64,000 nt of DNA from Tunturiibacter gelidiferens (GTDB taxonomy: Bacteria > Acidobacteriota > Terriglobia > Terriglobales > Acidobacteriaceae): assembly GCF_014201335.1 (NCBI RefSeq), contig NZ_JACHEB010000010.1:209018-273017 (forward strand), written 5' to 3'. Position numbers and translations under genes: made by a program. Positions 45,362 to 54,385 of this stretch are shown in pieces (the first letter of the stretch is position 1; each line of letters begins with the position of its first letter). Under the pieces are notes generated by a model that saw only the letters and a program-made list of their open reading frames with translations, was not told where the DNA came from and ran no database searches.

Positions 45362-45449
45362 AGGCCCTCCCAACCAAAGACTGTACCAGTTGCGGCAATG
45401 TGAATCGCAAACGCCGCAATGTGTTTGCACTCAATACACCGCGTATATC

Positions 45450-46730
45450 TCATTCAGTATTGTCGTCAACGACGATCGTGTAATCCTCATCTCCCAGAGT
45501 GCCTTCAATCCTGCTCAGCCATCCCAGGGAGCGGCTCACTGGCCAAACCGTCCACGATGCGGGAACCGACCCCGATTCGAACTCACAGACTAGAACGATC
45601 TTCGGTTCTGAGGTCCGGAGCGAAGTTAATTCCGATGAGGGAACATCCTGGCGGTAGATCTCGACGTGATCCGCATCCTGCACCCCGACATACCAAAGTT
45701 CAGGATCGTCAAAGGCCGCAACCGGCAGAGCGCCGCGATCAAACGTAATCCGAACCATCCAAGGAAAGATCTCTCCAGTCCAGTCGATGGCTGCCTCAGG
45801 ATTAGGCGGCTCCCCGCATCGCACGGTGTAATCCTGGGCCTTTCGCAGCTTCAACGATAGTCCCGCATAGGCCTCATAGTCCTCCAGGCTCCGCGCGGAC
45901 CCGAGTCCGTAGCTCTCTACCGGTTGCCCCGCAAGCAGCCTCCTCACCTTGTCTCGGCTTCGCAAATCCAGTTCCCGCCACGAACGGCCCTCATGGTTCT
46001 CCTCCACGTGATCGCCCCAGTGCTTCGGAGCCCTCGGCCTGCCGTAGTCATGCCAGACGATAGTCTCCCCCGGATGAAACAGGTCATACCCGCTGGTGAA
46101 AGCGCGCAGGGTCATGGCTGCTTCCTCCCCCAGAAAATACAGTTCAGAATCGTATCCAATCTCATCCACAAAACCACCCTGCGCAAATAGGAAACCCGCA
46201 GACAGAAAACGCGCTCGTCGTGGCTTCGTCAAACTCCGCCAATCCGCTATCGCCATCGGCTTCATATGCGGAATGCCATCCTCGGTAAAGCCCTGAAATG
46301 CCATCTGCAGTGGCCCCTCGACCAGCACCTCGTCTCCCCCGGGAGTAAAAGGTGCAGCATAGGTACTCAAAATCGGCTTGGAGCTCTCCGTCTGCCTCAT
46401 CTCGTCGATCAGCTTCGCATCCCATTCCCACGCAAAGCGGCAATGCGAATCGACCTGCAGAAACCAATCCTCACCACGCCAGAGTTTCATCACCTCCGAC
46501 CGGGCCCAGCAAGCTCCCCGGCTCTCGCGCCAGTCAATCGCTAGAATCCTGAAGCAATCGTCGTTACGAAGCGGCAACGTATCCGACTGGGGATCGTGTT
46601 GCCAGCAGATACCAAACCGAAGCCGCTCAGGATGCCGCGCCTTCACAATGCAGTCTTCAATCGTAGGAATAAGTTGCGGATCGCGATACGCCGCGATCGA
46701 CACAAAAATCAGGTTGTTCGTCTCGTTCAA
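45450..46730 (-). CDS. GlcNAc-transferase-like glycosyltransferase (PF11397 type)
   Basis: 426 residues. The N-terminal half is a GT-A domain: IFVSIAAYRDPQLIPTIEDCI, RFGICWQHDP, RGACWARSEVMKLW and WFLQVDSHCRF (the DxD-like metal site). This family was first described as eukaryotic Skp1 hydroxyproline GlcNAc transferases; many bacterial members lie in envelope clusters. The C-terminal ~130 residues form a separate beta-rich region. The start is TTG, with AGAGG seven bases upstream. It is divergent from the GT9 gene by 120 bp. Confidence 0.85.
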   Translation of the reverse strand: MNETNNLIFVSIAAYRDPQLIPTIEDCIVKARHPERLRFGICWQHDPQSDTLPLRNDDCFRILAIDWRESRGACWARSEVMKLWRGEDWFLQVDSHCRFAWEWDAKLIDEMRQTESSKPILSTYAAPFTPGGDEVLVEGPLQMAFQGFTEDGIPHMKPMAIADWRSLTKPRRARFLSAGFLFAQGGFVDEIGYDSELYFLGEEAAMTLRAFTSGYDLFHPGETIVWHDYGRPRAPKHWGDHVEENHEGRSWRELDLRSRDKVRRLLAGQPVESYGLGSARSLEDYEAYAGLSLKLRKAQDYTVRCGEPPNPEAAIDWTGEIFPWMVRITFDRGALPVAAFDDPELWYVGVQDADHVEIYRQDVPSSELTSLRTSEPKIVLVCEFESGSVPASWTVWPVSRSLGWLSRIEGTLGDEDYTIVVDDNTE

Positions 46731-46850
46731 AACCAGACCTCTCGCTCGATCAGGCTATCAGGCTCTCCGATTCAGAAACCAGCAAACCCCGTCTCCCCCT
46801 TTCGTCCTATTTGCCCTAAGTCGCCGAACCAAGCAGACTAAAGACAGACA

Positions 46851-47918
46851 ATGGCAATCTCCACGAAACGGGTCTTGATCTATCGCCTCGGCAGCCTCGG
46901 CGACACACTCATCGCACTACCGGCCCTCCATCTCGTTGCTCGCGCCTTCCCGCAGGCAGAACGCCGCATGCTGACCAACTTCCCCGTCAACGTCAAAGCC
47001 CCAGCCGCCGCAGCCATCCTCGAACACAGCAATCTCGTACACAGCTACTTCCGCTACGTCGTCGGCATGCGCAGCCCTCGCGAACTTATCTCCCTCTGGT
47101 GGCAGCTCCTTCGGTGGCGGCCACAAGTCCTGGTCTACGTGGGTTCTGCCCGAGGCGTCGAGTCAGCCCGTCGCGACGCGCAGTTCTTCCGTCTCTGCGG
47201 AATAAAACATCTCATCGGCATTCCCCTTACCGAGGACATGCAGCAAAACCGATGGGAGCAGCAAACCCAGACCCTCGAACCCGAAGGAGCGCGTCTTACC
47301 CGCAATCTGTCCGAGCTGGGAGACGCCCACCTCGAGGATCCCGCAAGCTGGGATCTCCGCCTCACTGCCGCCGAGCATGCCCGCGCAAAAGAAGCCCTTG
47401 CCGCCGCCGCAGGCATGCCTGTGATCGCAGTCAGCGTTGGTACCAAGGTGCAGTCGAAGGACTGGGGCCGCGAAAATTGGCGAGCACTCCTACAGCGCCT
47501 CGCACCCCTGTATCCCAACCACGCTCTCGCTTTGTGCGGAGCCTCTGAGGAGGCCGAAGCCAGCGACTTCACGGCCGGCGGCTGGAAACAAAGCTCCTCC
47601 ACCCCGGTCATCAACCTCTGCGGCTCGCTCAGTCCGCGCGAGAGCGCAGCCGTCTTCGCCATGGCCCGTATCTTTGTCGGTCACGACAGCGGCCCCATGC
47701 ACCTCGCCGCAGCCGTTCAAACTCCGTGTGTTGCGATCTTCGCCGCCCGCAATAAGCCTCGCGTCTGGTTCCCCTACGGTAAGCAGCATCGCATTGTCTA
47801 TCACCAGACCGATTGCTGGGGCTGCGGTCTCGAGACCTGCATCATTGAAAAAAAGAGATGCCTAACCTCTATCACGGTGGACGAGGTTATCACCGAGGTT
47901 CGCGCCGTCCTCGGCTAA
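46851..47918 (+). CDS. Glycosyltransferase family 9 (heptosyltransferase-like)
   Basis: 355 residues, GT-B fold. VLIYRLGSLGDTLIALPALHL is the GT9 N-terminal motif; LCGSLSPRESAAVFAMARIFVGHDSGPMHLAAA is the nucleotide-sugar binding region with the HDSG(P)xMH pattern. The C-terminal cysteine-rich DCWGCGLETCIIEKKRC is unusual and may bind metal or form disulfides. GT9 enzymes transfer heptose from ADP-heptose to LPS core. It is followed by hldE and hldD, which make ADP-heptose, so the link is coherent. Confidence 0.88.
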   Translation: MAISTKRVLIYRLGSLGDTLIALPALHLVARAFPQAERRMLTNFPVNVKAPAAAAILEHSNLVHSYFRYVVGMRSPRELISLWWQLLRWRPQVLVYVGSARGVESARRDAQFFRLCGIKHLIGIPLTEDMQQNRWEQQTQTLEPEGARLTRNLSELGDAHLEDPASWDLRLTAAEHARAKEALAAAAGMPVIAVSVGTKVQSKDWGRENWRALLQRLAPLYPNHALALCGASEEAEASDFTAGGWKQSSSTPVINLCGSLSPRESAAVFAMARIFVGHDSGPMHLAAAVQTPCVAIFAARNKPRVWFPYGKQHRIVYHQTDCWGCGLETCIIEKKRCLTSITVDEVITEVRAVLG

Positions 47919-47978
47919 CCCGGGAGAACGCACGTTCGCTCAAAGATGCGATGATGTTCGCGGGAGATCTTTTCGTTC

Positions 47979-49487
47979 ATGCTGCCCGAACTTCACTCGA
48001 TCCTGAACCTGCTTGAGGGCGGCTTCAGTCAACTCAAAGTCTTGGTAATTGGTGACATCATGCTCGACCGCTACATCCATGGCGAGGTCGAGCGCATCTC
48101 TCCTGAGGCCCCGGTTCCGGTCATCCGCCACGCTCAGCGCTACGAGCGCGCTGGCGGAGCAGCCAACGTAGCCATGAACCTCGCCGGCCTCGGCTGCCAG
48201 ACCTTCCTGGCGGGTCTCTGGGGAAGCGATGCCGAGCAGACAGAACTAGCCGCAATCCTCGATCGCGCCAACATCGACACTACCGGCGTCGTCTCAAGTT
48301 CGCTCCCCACCATCTCCAAAACCCGTATCGTCGGCCGCATGCAGCAACTCCTACGTTTGGACATAGAGAGCCGCGATCCCTTTCCCGCCGCCGAAGCTCA
48401 ACGCCTTCAGGAACGTGCGACCGAACTCGTCACCAAGGTCCACGCCGTTATCCTCTCCGACTACGCCAAAGGCGCTCTCACGCGTTCCCTCTGTGAAGTT
48501 GTCATCCGCGCCGCCCGCACCGCCCGCATTCCCGTCTTCGTCGACCCGAAGACCCCCGACTTCAGCAAATACTCCGGCGCCACCACCGTCTGCCCGAACC
48601 TGGGCGAACTCTCAACAGCAACCGGCATCCCATCGCATCACACGGAAGAACTTCTCATCGCCGGACGAGCCCTGGTCGCTGAACACGACTTCAAGTTCCT
48701 TACCGTCACTATGAGCGAAAAGGGAATCAACGTCCTTCGCACTCCTTCAGCGGACGAACCCGGGATCTATCACTCTCCCGCCCGCGCCCGCGAGGTCTTC
48801 GACGTTTCAGGAGCTGGCGACACAGTCATTGCGACTCTAACCGCTAGCATCGCCGGCGGCCTGACGGTCGAGACCGCCGTGGAGCTCGCCAACCTCGCCG
48901 CAGGCATCGTAGTCAGCAAGGTCGGTACCGTGCCCATCGCGGCTCACGAGTTGGTCGCCGTCCTCACCCCCAGCTCGGGGCTCACGGCCGGCGAAAAGAT
49001 CCTCGACCTCGACCGCCTCAAACTCCGCATTGCCGAGTGGCGCTCTTCGGGCGAGACCATCGTCTTCACCAATGGCTGCTTCGATCTCCTGCATGTCGGC
49101 CACATCACGCTGCTCGAAGACTGTCACCGCTTCGGCTCAAAACTCGTTCTCGGCCTCAACTCTGACGCATCCGTCTGCCGTCTCAAGGGTCCAACCCGTC
49201 CTATTGTCTCAGGACGCGAACGCGCCCGCGTCATGGCCGCCCTCGCCGCGGTGGATGCCGTCGTCCTCTTCGAAGAAGACACGCCCCTCGAACTCATTCG
49301 CGCCGTGAAGCCCAACGTGCTTGTAAAAGGCGGCGACTACACCATCGAAACCGTAGTCGGACACGAGGATGTAATCGCAGGCGGCGGCCGAGTCGAGATC
49401 GTTCCCACCGTCGAAGGCTTCTCGACCACCAACATCGTAAAAAAGCTCACAGCAAGCCCTGCCGTGAGTGAGGAGACCCAGAAGTGA
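47979..49487 (+). CDS. hldE: Bifunctional heptose 7-phosphate kinase / heptose 1-phosphate adenylyltransferase
   Basis: 502 residues. The N-terminal PfkB/ribokinase domain (about 1-330) has VLVIGDIMLDRYIHGEVERISPEAPVPV-like residues and the catalytic DVSGAGDTVIATL. The C-terminal cytidylyltransferase domain (about 355-490) shows VFTNGCFDLLHVGHI with the HxGH motif, plus GLNSDASVCRLKGP. It makes D-glycero-beta-D-manno-heptose 1,7-bisphosphate and later the ADP-heptose for LPS inner core. Its stop overlaps the hldD start by four bases (GTGA). The isomerase gmhA and phosphatase gmhB are not in the window. Confidence 0.95.
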   Translation: MLPELHSILNLLEGGFSQLKVLVIGDIMLDRYIHGEVERISPEAPVPVIRHAQRYERAGGAANVAMNLAGLGCQTFLAGLWGSDAEQTELAAILDRANIDTTGVVSSSLPTISKTRIVGRMQQLLRLDIESRDPFPAAEAQRLQERATELVTKVHAVILSDYAKGALTRSLCEVVIRAARTARIPVFVDPKTPDFSKYSGATTVCPNLGELSTATGIPSHHTEELLIAGRALVAEHDFKFLTVTMSEKGINVLRTPSADEPGIYHSPARAREVFDVSGAGDTVIATLTASIAGGLTVETAVELANLAAGIVVSKVGTVPIAAHELVAVLTPSSGLTAGEKILDLDRLKLRIAEWRSSGETIVFTNGCFDLLHVGHITLLEDCHRFGSKLVLGLNSDASVCRLKGPTRPIVSGRERARVMAALAAVDAVVLFEEDTPLELIRAVKPNVLVKGGDYTIETVVGHEDVIAGGGRVEIVPTVEGFSTTNIVKKLTASPAVSEETQK

Positions 49488-50464
49488 TCATCGTTACCGG
49501 CGGAGCAGGCTTCATCGGCAGCAACCTTATCCAACAGTTGAATCAAATAGGAGAGCGCAACATCCTGCTGGTCGATAACTTCGCCCCAGCCCCGAACCTC
49601 ACCGGCCTGAAGTTCCTCAACCTCGCGGGTGCAGAATACGCCGACTACATGGACAAGCGCGAGTTCCGCGCAGCTCTCAAAGCTGGCGACTTCGAGAACA
49701 CCAGAATCCGGGCCATCCTCCATCAGGGCGCCTGCGCCAACACCCTCGAAGACGATGGCCGCTACATGCTGGATAACAACTTCACCTACTCCAAGGAACT
49801 GCTGCACTTCGCCCTCGACCGCAAGATCCCCCTGATTTACGCGTCCACCGCCGCGGTATACGGGGCCAGCACCAGCTTCACCGAACTCTCCGCTAACGAG
49901 CGTCCCCTAAACATCTACGGCTACTCCAAACTCATCTTCGACAACTACGTCCGCCGCCATCTTCACGACATGAAGTGCACCGTCGTCGGCCTCCGCTACT
50001 TCAACGTCTACGGCCCACGGGAGCAGCACAAAGGCCGCATGGCCAGCGTCATCCACCACTTCACTCGACAGCTCAAAGACACCGGGACCATCCGCATGTT
50101 CCAAGGCTCAGGCGGCTACGCCGACGGCGAACAACGCCGCGACTTCGTCTTCGTCAAAGACCTCGCCCGCATTAACATGTTCTTCGCTGGCCTTCTCCCC
50201 GACAGCCCCAAGAAGCCTATGCATATCGTGGTCAACGCTGGCACTGGACAGGCGCGGACCTTCAAAGCAGTTGCCGAGGCCCTCATGCAGGTCCACGGGC
50301 AGGGAAAAATCGAGTACATCCCCTTTCCAGGCGACCTCAAAAACCGCTATCAGCACTACACCCAGGCCGACGTCTCCGGCCTCCGTGCCACAGGCTACGC
50401 CACACCCTTCACAACACTCGAGGACGGCGTAAAACAAACCTTCGCCGAAGAACCCGCCGTCTAA
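49484..50464 (+). CDS. hldD: ADP-L-glycero-D-manno-heptose 6-epimerase
   Basis: 326 residues, extended SDR family. MIIVTGGAGFIGSNLIQQL is the NAD(P)-binding Rossmann motif; STAAVYGASTSF holds the catalytic serine and tyrosine-lysine follow in YGYSKLIFD. YFNVYGPREQHKGRMAS is specific to HldD. It converts ADP-D-glycero-D-manno-heptose to the L-glycero form, the substrate of heptosyltransferases. It is translationally coupled to hldE. The gap to the ATP-grasp gene is 95 bp. Confidence 0.95.
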   Translation: MIIVTGGAGFIGSNLIQQLNQIGERNILLVDNFAPAPNLTGLKFLNLAGAEYADYMDKREFRAALKAGDFENTRIRAILHQGACANTLEDDGRYMLDNNFTYSKELLHFALDRKIPLIYASTAAVYGASTSFTELSANERPLNIYGYSKLIFDNYVRRHLHDMKCTVVGLRYFNVYGPREQHKGRMASVIHHFTRQLKDTGTIRMFQGSGGYADGEQRRDFVFVKDLARINMFFAGLLPDSPKKPMHIVVNAGTGQARTFKAVAEALMQVHGQGKIEYIPFPGDLKNRYQHYTQADVSGLRATGYATPFTTLEDGVKQTFAEEPAV

Positions 50465-50559
50465 ATAGTTCTGCGCTGCCCCAAAAAGAAGTTACTCTAG
50501 CCCAAGCGTACGCTGCTGTACCGAGTTCAGCCTGTCCCTAACCGACCACAGGAGCCACC

Positions 50560-51771
50560 GTGACTGATACGCATCGGGACCCTACAATTCTCTGCATCAG
50601 CACCTACGAAAAAGGTCAGCGTTTTCTCAAAGAGGCGGCCCGCCTCGGCGCGAACGTCATCCTGCTCACGGTCGATAAACTCGAACACGCCGACTGGCCC
50701 CGCGAATCTCTCACCAAACTCATCACCATGCCGGAGAATCTCACTCCCGCTCAAGTCCTGAACACTGTCACGTTTCTCGCACGCACAAACCACATCGACC
50801 GCATCGTCGCCTTGGACGAGTTCGACCTCGAAGTCGCCGCACTCCTGCGCGAGCACATGCGCCTGCCCGGAATGGGTGAATCGCTCAACCGAAACTTCCG
50901 TGACAAACTCGCCATGCGAGTCAGTGCGAAGCAAAAAGGCGTTCCCGTCCCCGAGTTCACCGGCGTCTTCAACTATGACGACCTCCACAGCTTCCTCCGC
51001 GACGTACCCGGACCATGGTTGTTGAAGCCTCGCACCAACGCCTCCGCCATCGGCATCCGCAAAATCGAATCGCAAGACGACCTCTGGCCCATCCTCGATC
51101 AGCTCGGCGACCTCCAGTCGCACTACGTCCTCGAACGCTTCGTCCCTGGCGAGATCTTTCACGTCGAAGGTGTCACCTGGAAAGGCAAAGTCCTCTTCGG
51201 CGCGCCCTACAGATACGGCAAGCCGCCCATGCAGACCATGCATCAAGGCGGCATCTTCAGTACCCGCGCCCTCAACAGGGAATCGATCGATGCCCTCTCT
51301 CTCAATGCCATCCACAAACAGGTGATCGAGTCACTCGGTCTCATCTCCGGCGTCACCCACACCGAGTTCATCAAGTCGGATGCCGACGGCAGCTTTTACT
51401 TCCTCGAAACCGCAGCGCGCGTTGGCGGTGCTCACATCGCCGACGTTGTCGAGTTAGCTTCCGGCATCAATCCGTGGGTCGAGTGGGCAAGACTCGAACT
51501 TGCCACTCTTCTCGGCATGGAGTACACGCTGCCAAACCTGACCTACCAGTACGCCGGCAGCGTCATCTGCCTCGCGCGGCAAGAGCATCCCGACACCAGC
51601 AGCTACGACGCACCCGAGGTAGTCCACCGTCTTGAACGTCATCATCACGCCGGCCTCATCCTCCGCGCAGACGCCGCGGACCGTATCGAAACCTTGATCG
51701 CCGAGTACACCGACCGCTTTCTCGAGGACTTCTGCGCGGTCGTCCCCCCTCCGGACAAACCGACAGCATAG
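50560..51771 (+). CDS. ATP-grasp family protein
   Basis: 403 residues. A preATP-grasp half (ILCISTYEKGQRFLKEAARLG) precedes the ATP-grasp fold (about 110-320): lysine in PWLLKPRTNASAIGIRKI, YVLERFVPGEIFHVEG, and the metal-binding EFIKSDADGSFYFLETAARVGGAH. This places it with carboxylate-amine/thiol ligases such as carbamoyl-phosphate and D-Ala-D-Ala type enzymes, but the substrate is unknown. AGGAG stands five bases before the GTG. It is the last gene before the mobile-element boundary. A link to LPS assembly is only positional. Confidence 0.85.
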   Translation: MTDTHRDPTILCISTYEKGQRFLKEAARLGANVILLTVDKLEHADWPRESLTKLITMPENLTPAQVLNTVTFLARTNHIDRIVALDEFDLEVAALLREHMRLPGMGESLNRNFRDKLAMRVSAKQKGVPVPEFTGVFNYDDLHSFLRDVPGPWLLKPRTNASAIGIRKIESQDDLWPILDQLGDLQSHYVLERFVPGEIFHVEGVTWKGKVLFGAPYRYGKPPMQTMHQGGIFSTRALNRESIDALSLNAIHKQVIESLGLISGVTHTEFIKSDADGSFYFLETAARVGGAHIADVVELASGINPWVEWARLELATLLGMEYTLPNLTYQYAGSVICLARQEHPDTSSYDAPEVVHRLERHHHAGLILRADAADRIETLIAEYTDRFLEDFCAVVPPPDKPTA

Positions 51772-51831
51772 AGGACCGTCTGAACCGACCCGGCAGCTAT
51801 TGACTCTATGTGATTGGTTATAAGGGATTTA

Positions 51832-51875
51832 TGGTGAGAGCGCTGGGGCTCGAACCCAGGACCAACGCCTTAAAG
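51832..51875 (-). other. 3' fragment of a tRNA-Lys-like gene (putative att site)
   Basis: Read on the minus strand, this is the 3' half of a tRNA: from the anticodon loop (TTTAAGGCGTTGG) through the T-arm CTGGGTTCGAGCCCCAG to an acceptor strand CGCTCTC-A-CCA. T-stem and CCA end are intact, but the D-arm and 5' acceptor strand are missing. Upstream sequence diverges at the anticodon loop, where tyrosine recombinases often cross over. An integrase gene follows 220 bp away. This is the duplicated 3' end left by integration into a tRNA-Lys (UUU) gene. The intact copy is not in the window. Confidence 0.75.
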
Positions 51876-52000
51876 GCCTTTTTCTATGGTTTGCGGGATT
51901 AGCATGACTCTGCAACTCAATTATTAAACCCAATAAAAACAAGGCTTTGCTGTTCCAATAGTTCAGAGTCGCCTGCAGGGAATTGCAAGAGATACCAGAG

Positions 52001-52022
52001 AAAAGTATCACAAAAGTATCAC
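52001..52022 (+). repeat. Tandem 11-bp repeat upstream of integrase
   Basis: AAAAGTATCAC occurs twice without a spacer (52001-52011 and 52012-52022), between the tRNA fragment and the integrase gene. Direct repeats in this position are typical arm-type binding sites for a tyrosine recombinase or its excisionase. The 51.8-52.1 kb gap otherwise holds only the tRNA fragment. Confidence 0.65.
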
Positions 52023-52095
52023 TGTGAATTGTATGCTGGGACAGGAGCTTCACCCTCATCTCACGAGGCGAGGGGCTTCGGAGGAAGTGTGTCGA

Positions 52096-53220
52096 GTGCC
52101 GCCGAAACCGAAAAAAGTTATTGGTGTGTATGAACGTGAGCCGGGAAACTGGTGTGGTCGTTACAGGTCTCCGGAAGGAAAGTTGGTACGTAAGAGCTTC
52201 GGGCGAGATCGCAGGGCAGCAGTGGACTGGGTGAATGCGGCTAAGGTTATTAGGCGCGTCGGTAGGCTCCCCACCAGCGCGAAGAGTCAGAAAGAAGCTT
52301 CAAATAATGTTGGGAGTATTGCGACAATGGATCTCCTTTGCGCGGAGTTCCTGTCTTACATTCAGGGGCACCCCGAGGAGTATAGGGACCAGAAGAATCC
52401 GCCGCGACGAATCGAGGAGATTCGCAAAGCCTTTGAAGGAAAGGTAGCTGCCGAGATCACTGCGCCGCAAATCGAAGAGTGGCTCGTTGGCATTCAGGTA
52501 GACCGCGAGTTGGCAAACGCGACGATCAATAAGCTTCGGGGGACTTTGTCGATGCTCTACAAGCACGGGAAACGGAAGGGCTTGATAGACGTGAATCCCG
52601 CTGAGCATGTTCCACTAAAGGACGTCGGGAAAGGGATCGAGAGGTTTCTGTCGCTAGACGAAGAGCGGCGTCTGCGGGAGGTGATCAACCGAGATATCGC
52701 AGCGTGTGATCCAAAGAGGCATCCGGAGCTGCGCAAGCAAGCGCTTCACCGAATGATCGAGTTCGACGTGTCGATCCGCTCGGGGTTGAGACGGAGCGAA
52801 CAGTTCAATCTGCGATGGCCTGATGTGGATTTCTCCAGGCGGATCATGAGGCTTTTTATGACGAAGAATTGGAAGCCTCGCAATGCCTTCATCATCGAAG
52901 ACGTGAAGAAGGCGCTCCTTACCCTAAAAGAACTGGATGTGCACCGAAGGGCAGGGAAGGACGATAGTGACGACTTCGTGTTCTCGAAGTCGGACAACAA
53001 GAAGTGGTGGGCGGCAGCGTTGGCTGAGGCCGGAATCACGAACTATAGGTGGCACGACAACCGGCATACTTTCTGCTCTAGGCTAGTACAAGCTGGAGTA
53101 CATCTTAAGGTGGTCCAGGAGGCTGCAGGTCACGCTTCTATAGCGTCAACCATGAGATATGCCCACTTCGCACCCAGCCAAGTCGTGGACGCCATGGCAG
53201 TGCTCAACTGGGTGAGCTAG
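52096..53220 (+). CDS. Tyrosine-type site-specific recombinase (integrase)
   Basis: 374 residues from GTG 52096, which has GGAGG about 11 bases upstream; the frame is open to 52024. An N-terminal arm-binding region (PKKVIGVYEREPGNWCGRY) and a SAM-like core-binding domain (about 85-185) precede the catalytic domain. Catalytic residues: Arg in SGLRRSEQFNLRW, Lys in MTKNWKPRNAF, His-x-x-Arg in RWHDNRHTF, His in AAGHAS, and Tyr in TMRYAHF. The set is complete, so the protein looks active. It sits beside an att-like tRNA fragment and catalyses integration and excision. Confidence 0.92.
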   Translation: MPPKPKKVIGVYEREPGNWCGRYRSPEGKLVRKSFGRDRRAAVDWVNAAKVIRRVGRLPTSAKSQKEASNNVGSIATMDLLCAEFLSYIQGHPEEYRDQKNPPRRIEEIRKAFEGKVAAEITAPQIEEWLVGIQVDRELANATINKLRGTLSMLYKHGKRKGLIDVNPAEHVPLKDVGKGIERFLSLDEERRLREVINRDIAACDPKRHPELRKQALHRMIEFDVSIRSGLRRSEQFNLRWPDVDFSRRIMRLFMTKNWKPRNAFIIEDVKKALLTLKELDVHRRAGKDDSDDFVFSKSDNKKWWAAALAEAGITNYRWHDNRHTFCSRLVQAGVHLKVVQEAAGHASIASTMRYAHFAPSQVVDAMAVLNWVS

Positions 53221-53378
53221 GCTGCCGACCCTGACGTGGCCGCTGGTGGCTAGTCTGACGAACTCCTCGTAATCCATGAGGCGGATTGGGCGCCGGCAGG
53301 CCGAACGGGAAGGCCGTGCGCCTCGAACCTGTCGGAGATGTAAAATCGGTTGCTTGTCGACGATGAGGTTGGGTGTAA

Positions 53379-53657
53379 CTAAGCCACGATGTTCTCAGGA
53401 TGATCGCCACCCGCATACTTTCGCAGGTCAGCCACCGGGATCAGAACCCTTCCGCCAATTCTTCTAGTTGGCAGTCTCCGATTGGCGAGGAGGTAATCGA
53501 GTCCACGCTGGCTGATCGAGAGTAGTTGGGCTGCCGCTTCCCGGCTGACCAGCAGCTTCGCCTCGGGCTGAATGGTGGCTCGTGCTGATGGTTTCTTATA
53601 CGCGTTGTTGATTGCCTGCATCGTCTGCTCCTTCGATAGAGACTTCACTTTCTTCAC
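53379..53657 (-). CDS. Excisionase-like helix-turn-helix protein
   Basis: 92 residues. The C-terminal ~55 residues are a MerR/excisionase-type winged helix: LVSREAAAQLLSISQRGLDYLLANRRLPTRRIGGRVLIPVADLRKYA. Such proteins bind DNA near att sites and steer recombinases to excision, or act as helix-turn-helix regulators. The GTG start overlaps the relaxase-fragment stop by four bases (GTGA); a second start at ATG (MQAINNAYK) is possible. It converges with the integrase. Confidence 0.8.
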   Translation of the reverse strand: MKKVKSLSKEQTMQAINNAYKKPSARATIQPEAKLLVSREAAAQLLSISQRGLDYLLANRRLPTRRIGGRVLIPVADLRKYAGGDHPENIVA

Positions 53658-54361
53658 AAACCCAATCCATACCCTATGCTCCGCTCCAACACCCGCTCGG
53701 AGGATGGACCGATTTTCTGCTGCACCCCGAGGATCGCTTGCTCTGGTTGATAAGCGCTGTTGTGCGACACATCGTGACTAAGAGCCTGCGACAGCTTCTC
53801 GCGATCATTGGTAAGGATCTGTGCGTCCCACTGTCCGCGCGAAACCGAGACATACGCCAGGCGGCGGTTCAGCAGGTCCTTTGCACCAAGCTCAGTGTCT
53901 ACATGGATTAACACACGCTCTGCGGTCTGTCCTTGGCTTGAATGACTAGTGACGGCGTAGTCATGGTCCAGGTGTGGAAAGCTCTGCGCTGTGAACTCCA
54001 CGCTGCGCCCGCAATCCAGCTTCAGCTGCATCGATCCGCTGGGGGCTATGTTGTCTATGCTTCCCAGCTCGCGATTTGCAACCTTCAACTCCCGATTCGG
54101 CGCGGTGAACTGAACACGATCACCGACGGCAAACGCCTTCTCCCGCGCGCGATAGACTGTGACCCCCATCTGACGGCGTGGGTTGTAGGTTGTCTGCTCT
54201 CGGTTGCCCCGCAGAACTATTAGCCTGTTTTCCTGACTATGCAGCGCGATTACCTGAGCGTACTCGCTTGTCCCAATACCGGTCTCTTTCGAGACACGCG
54301 AGTAGTGAAGAATGTCGTCGATCTGATACCGCTGTGCCCAACTGCGGTCCGCTCCCGTCAT
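53654..54361 (-). pseudogene. MobF/TrwC-type relaxase-helicase, C-terminal fragment
   Basis: 235 codons of the SF1 helicase end of a conjugative relaxase. YAVTSHSSQGQTAERVLIHVD (helicase motif V) and RRLAYVSVSRGQWDAQIL (motif VI) are family signatures, and WAQRYQIDDILHY with RRQMGVTVYR matches the region before. A full protein has ~900-1000 residues with an N-terminal relaxase domain and Walker A. Both are missing, because sequence similarity stops at about 54360. It is therefore a 5'-truncated remnant of a mobile element's transfer gene. The 3' end is intact and overlaps the excisionase-like gene. Confidence 0.8.
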
Positions 54362-54385
54362 CTCACTACGAGGTACAAGCAGGTT

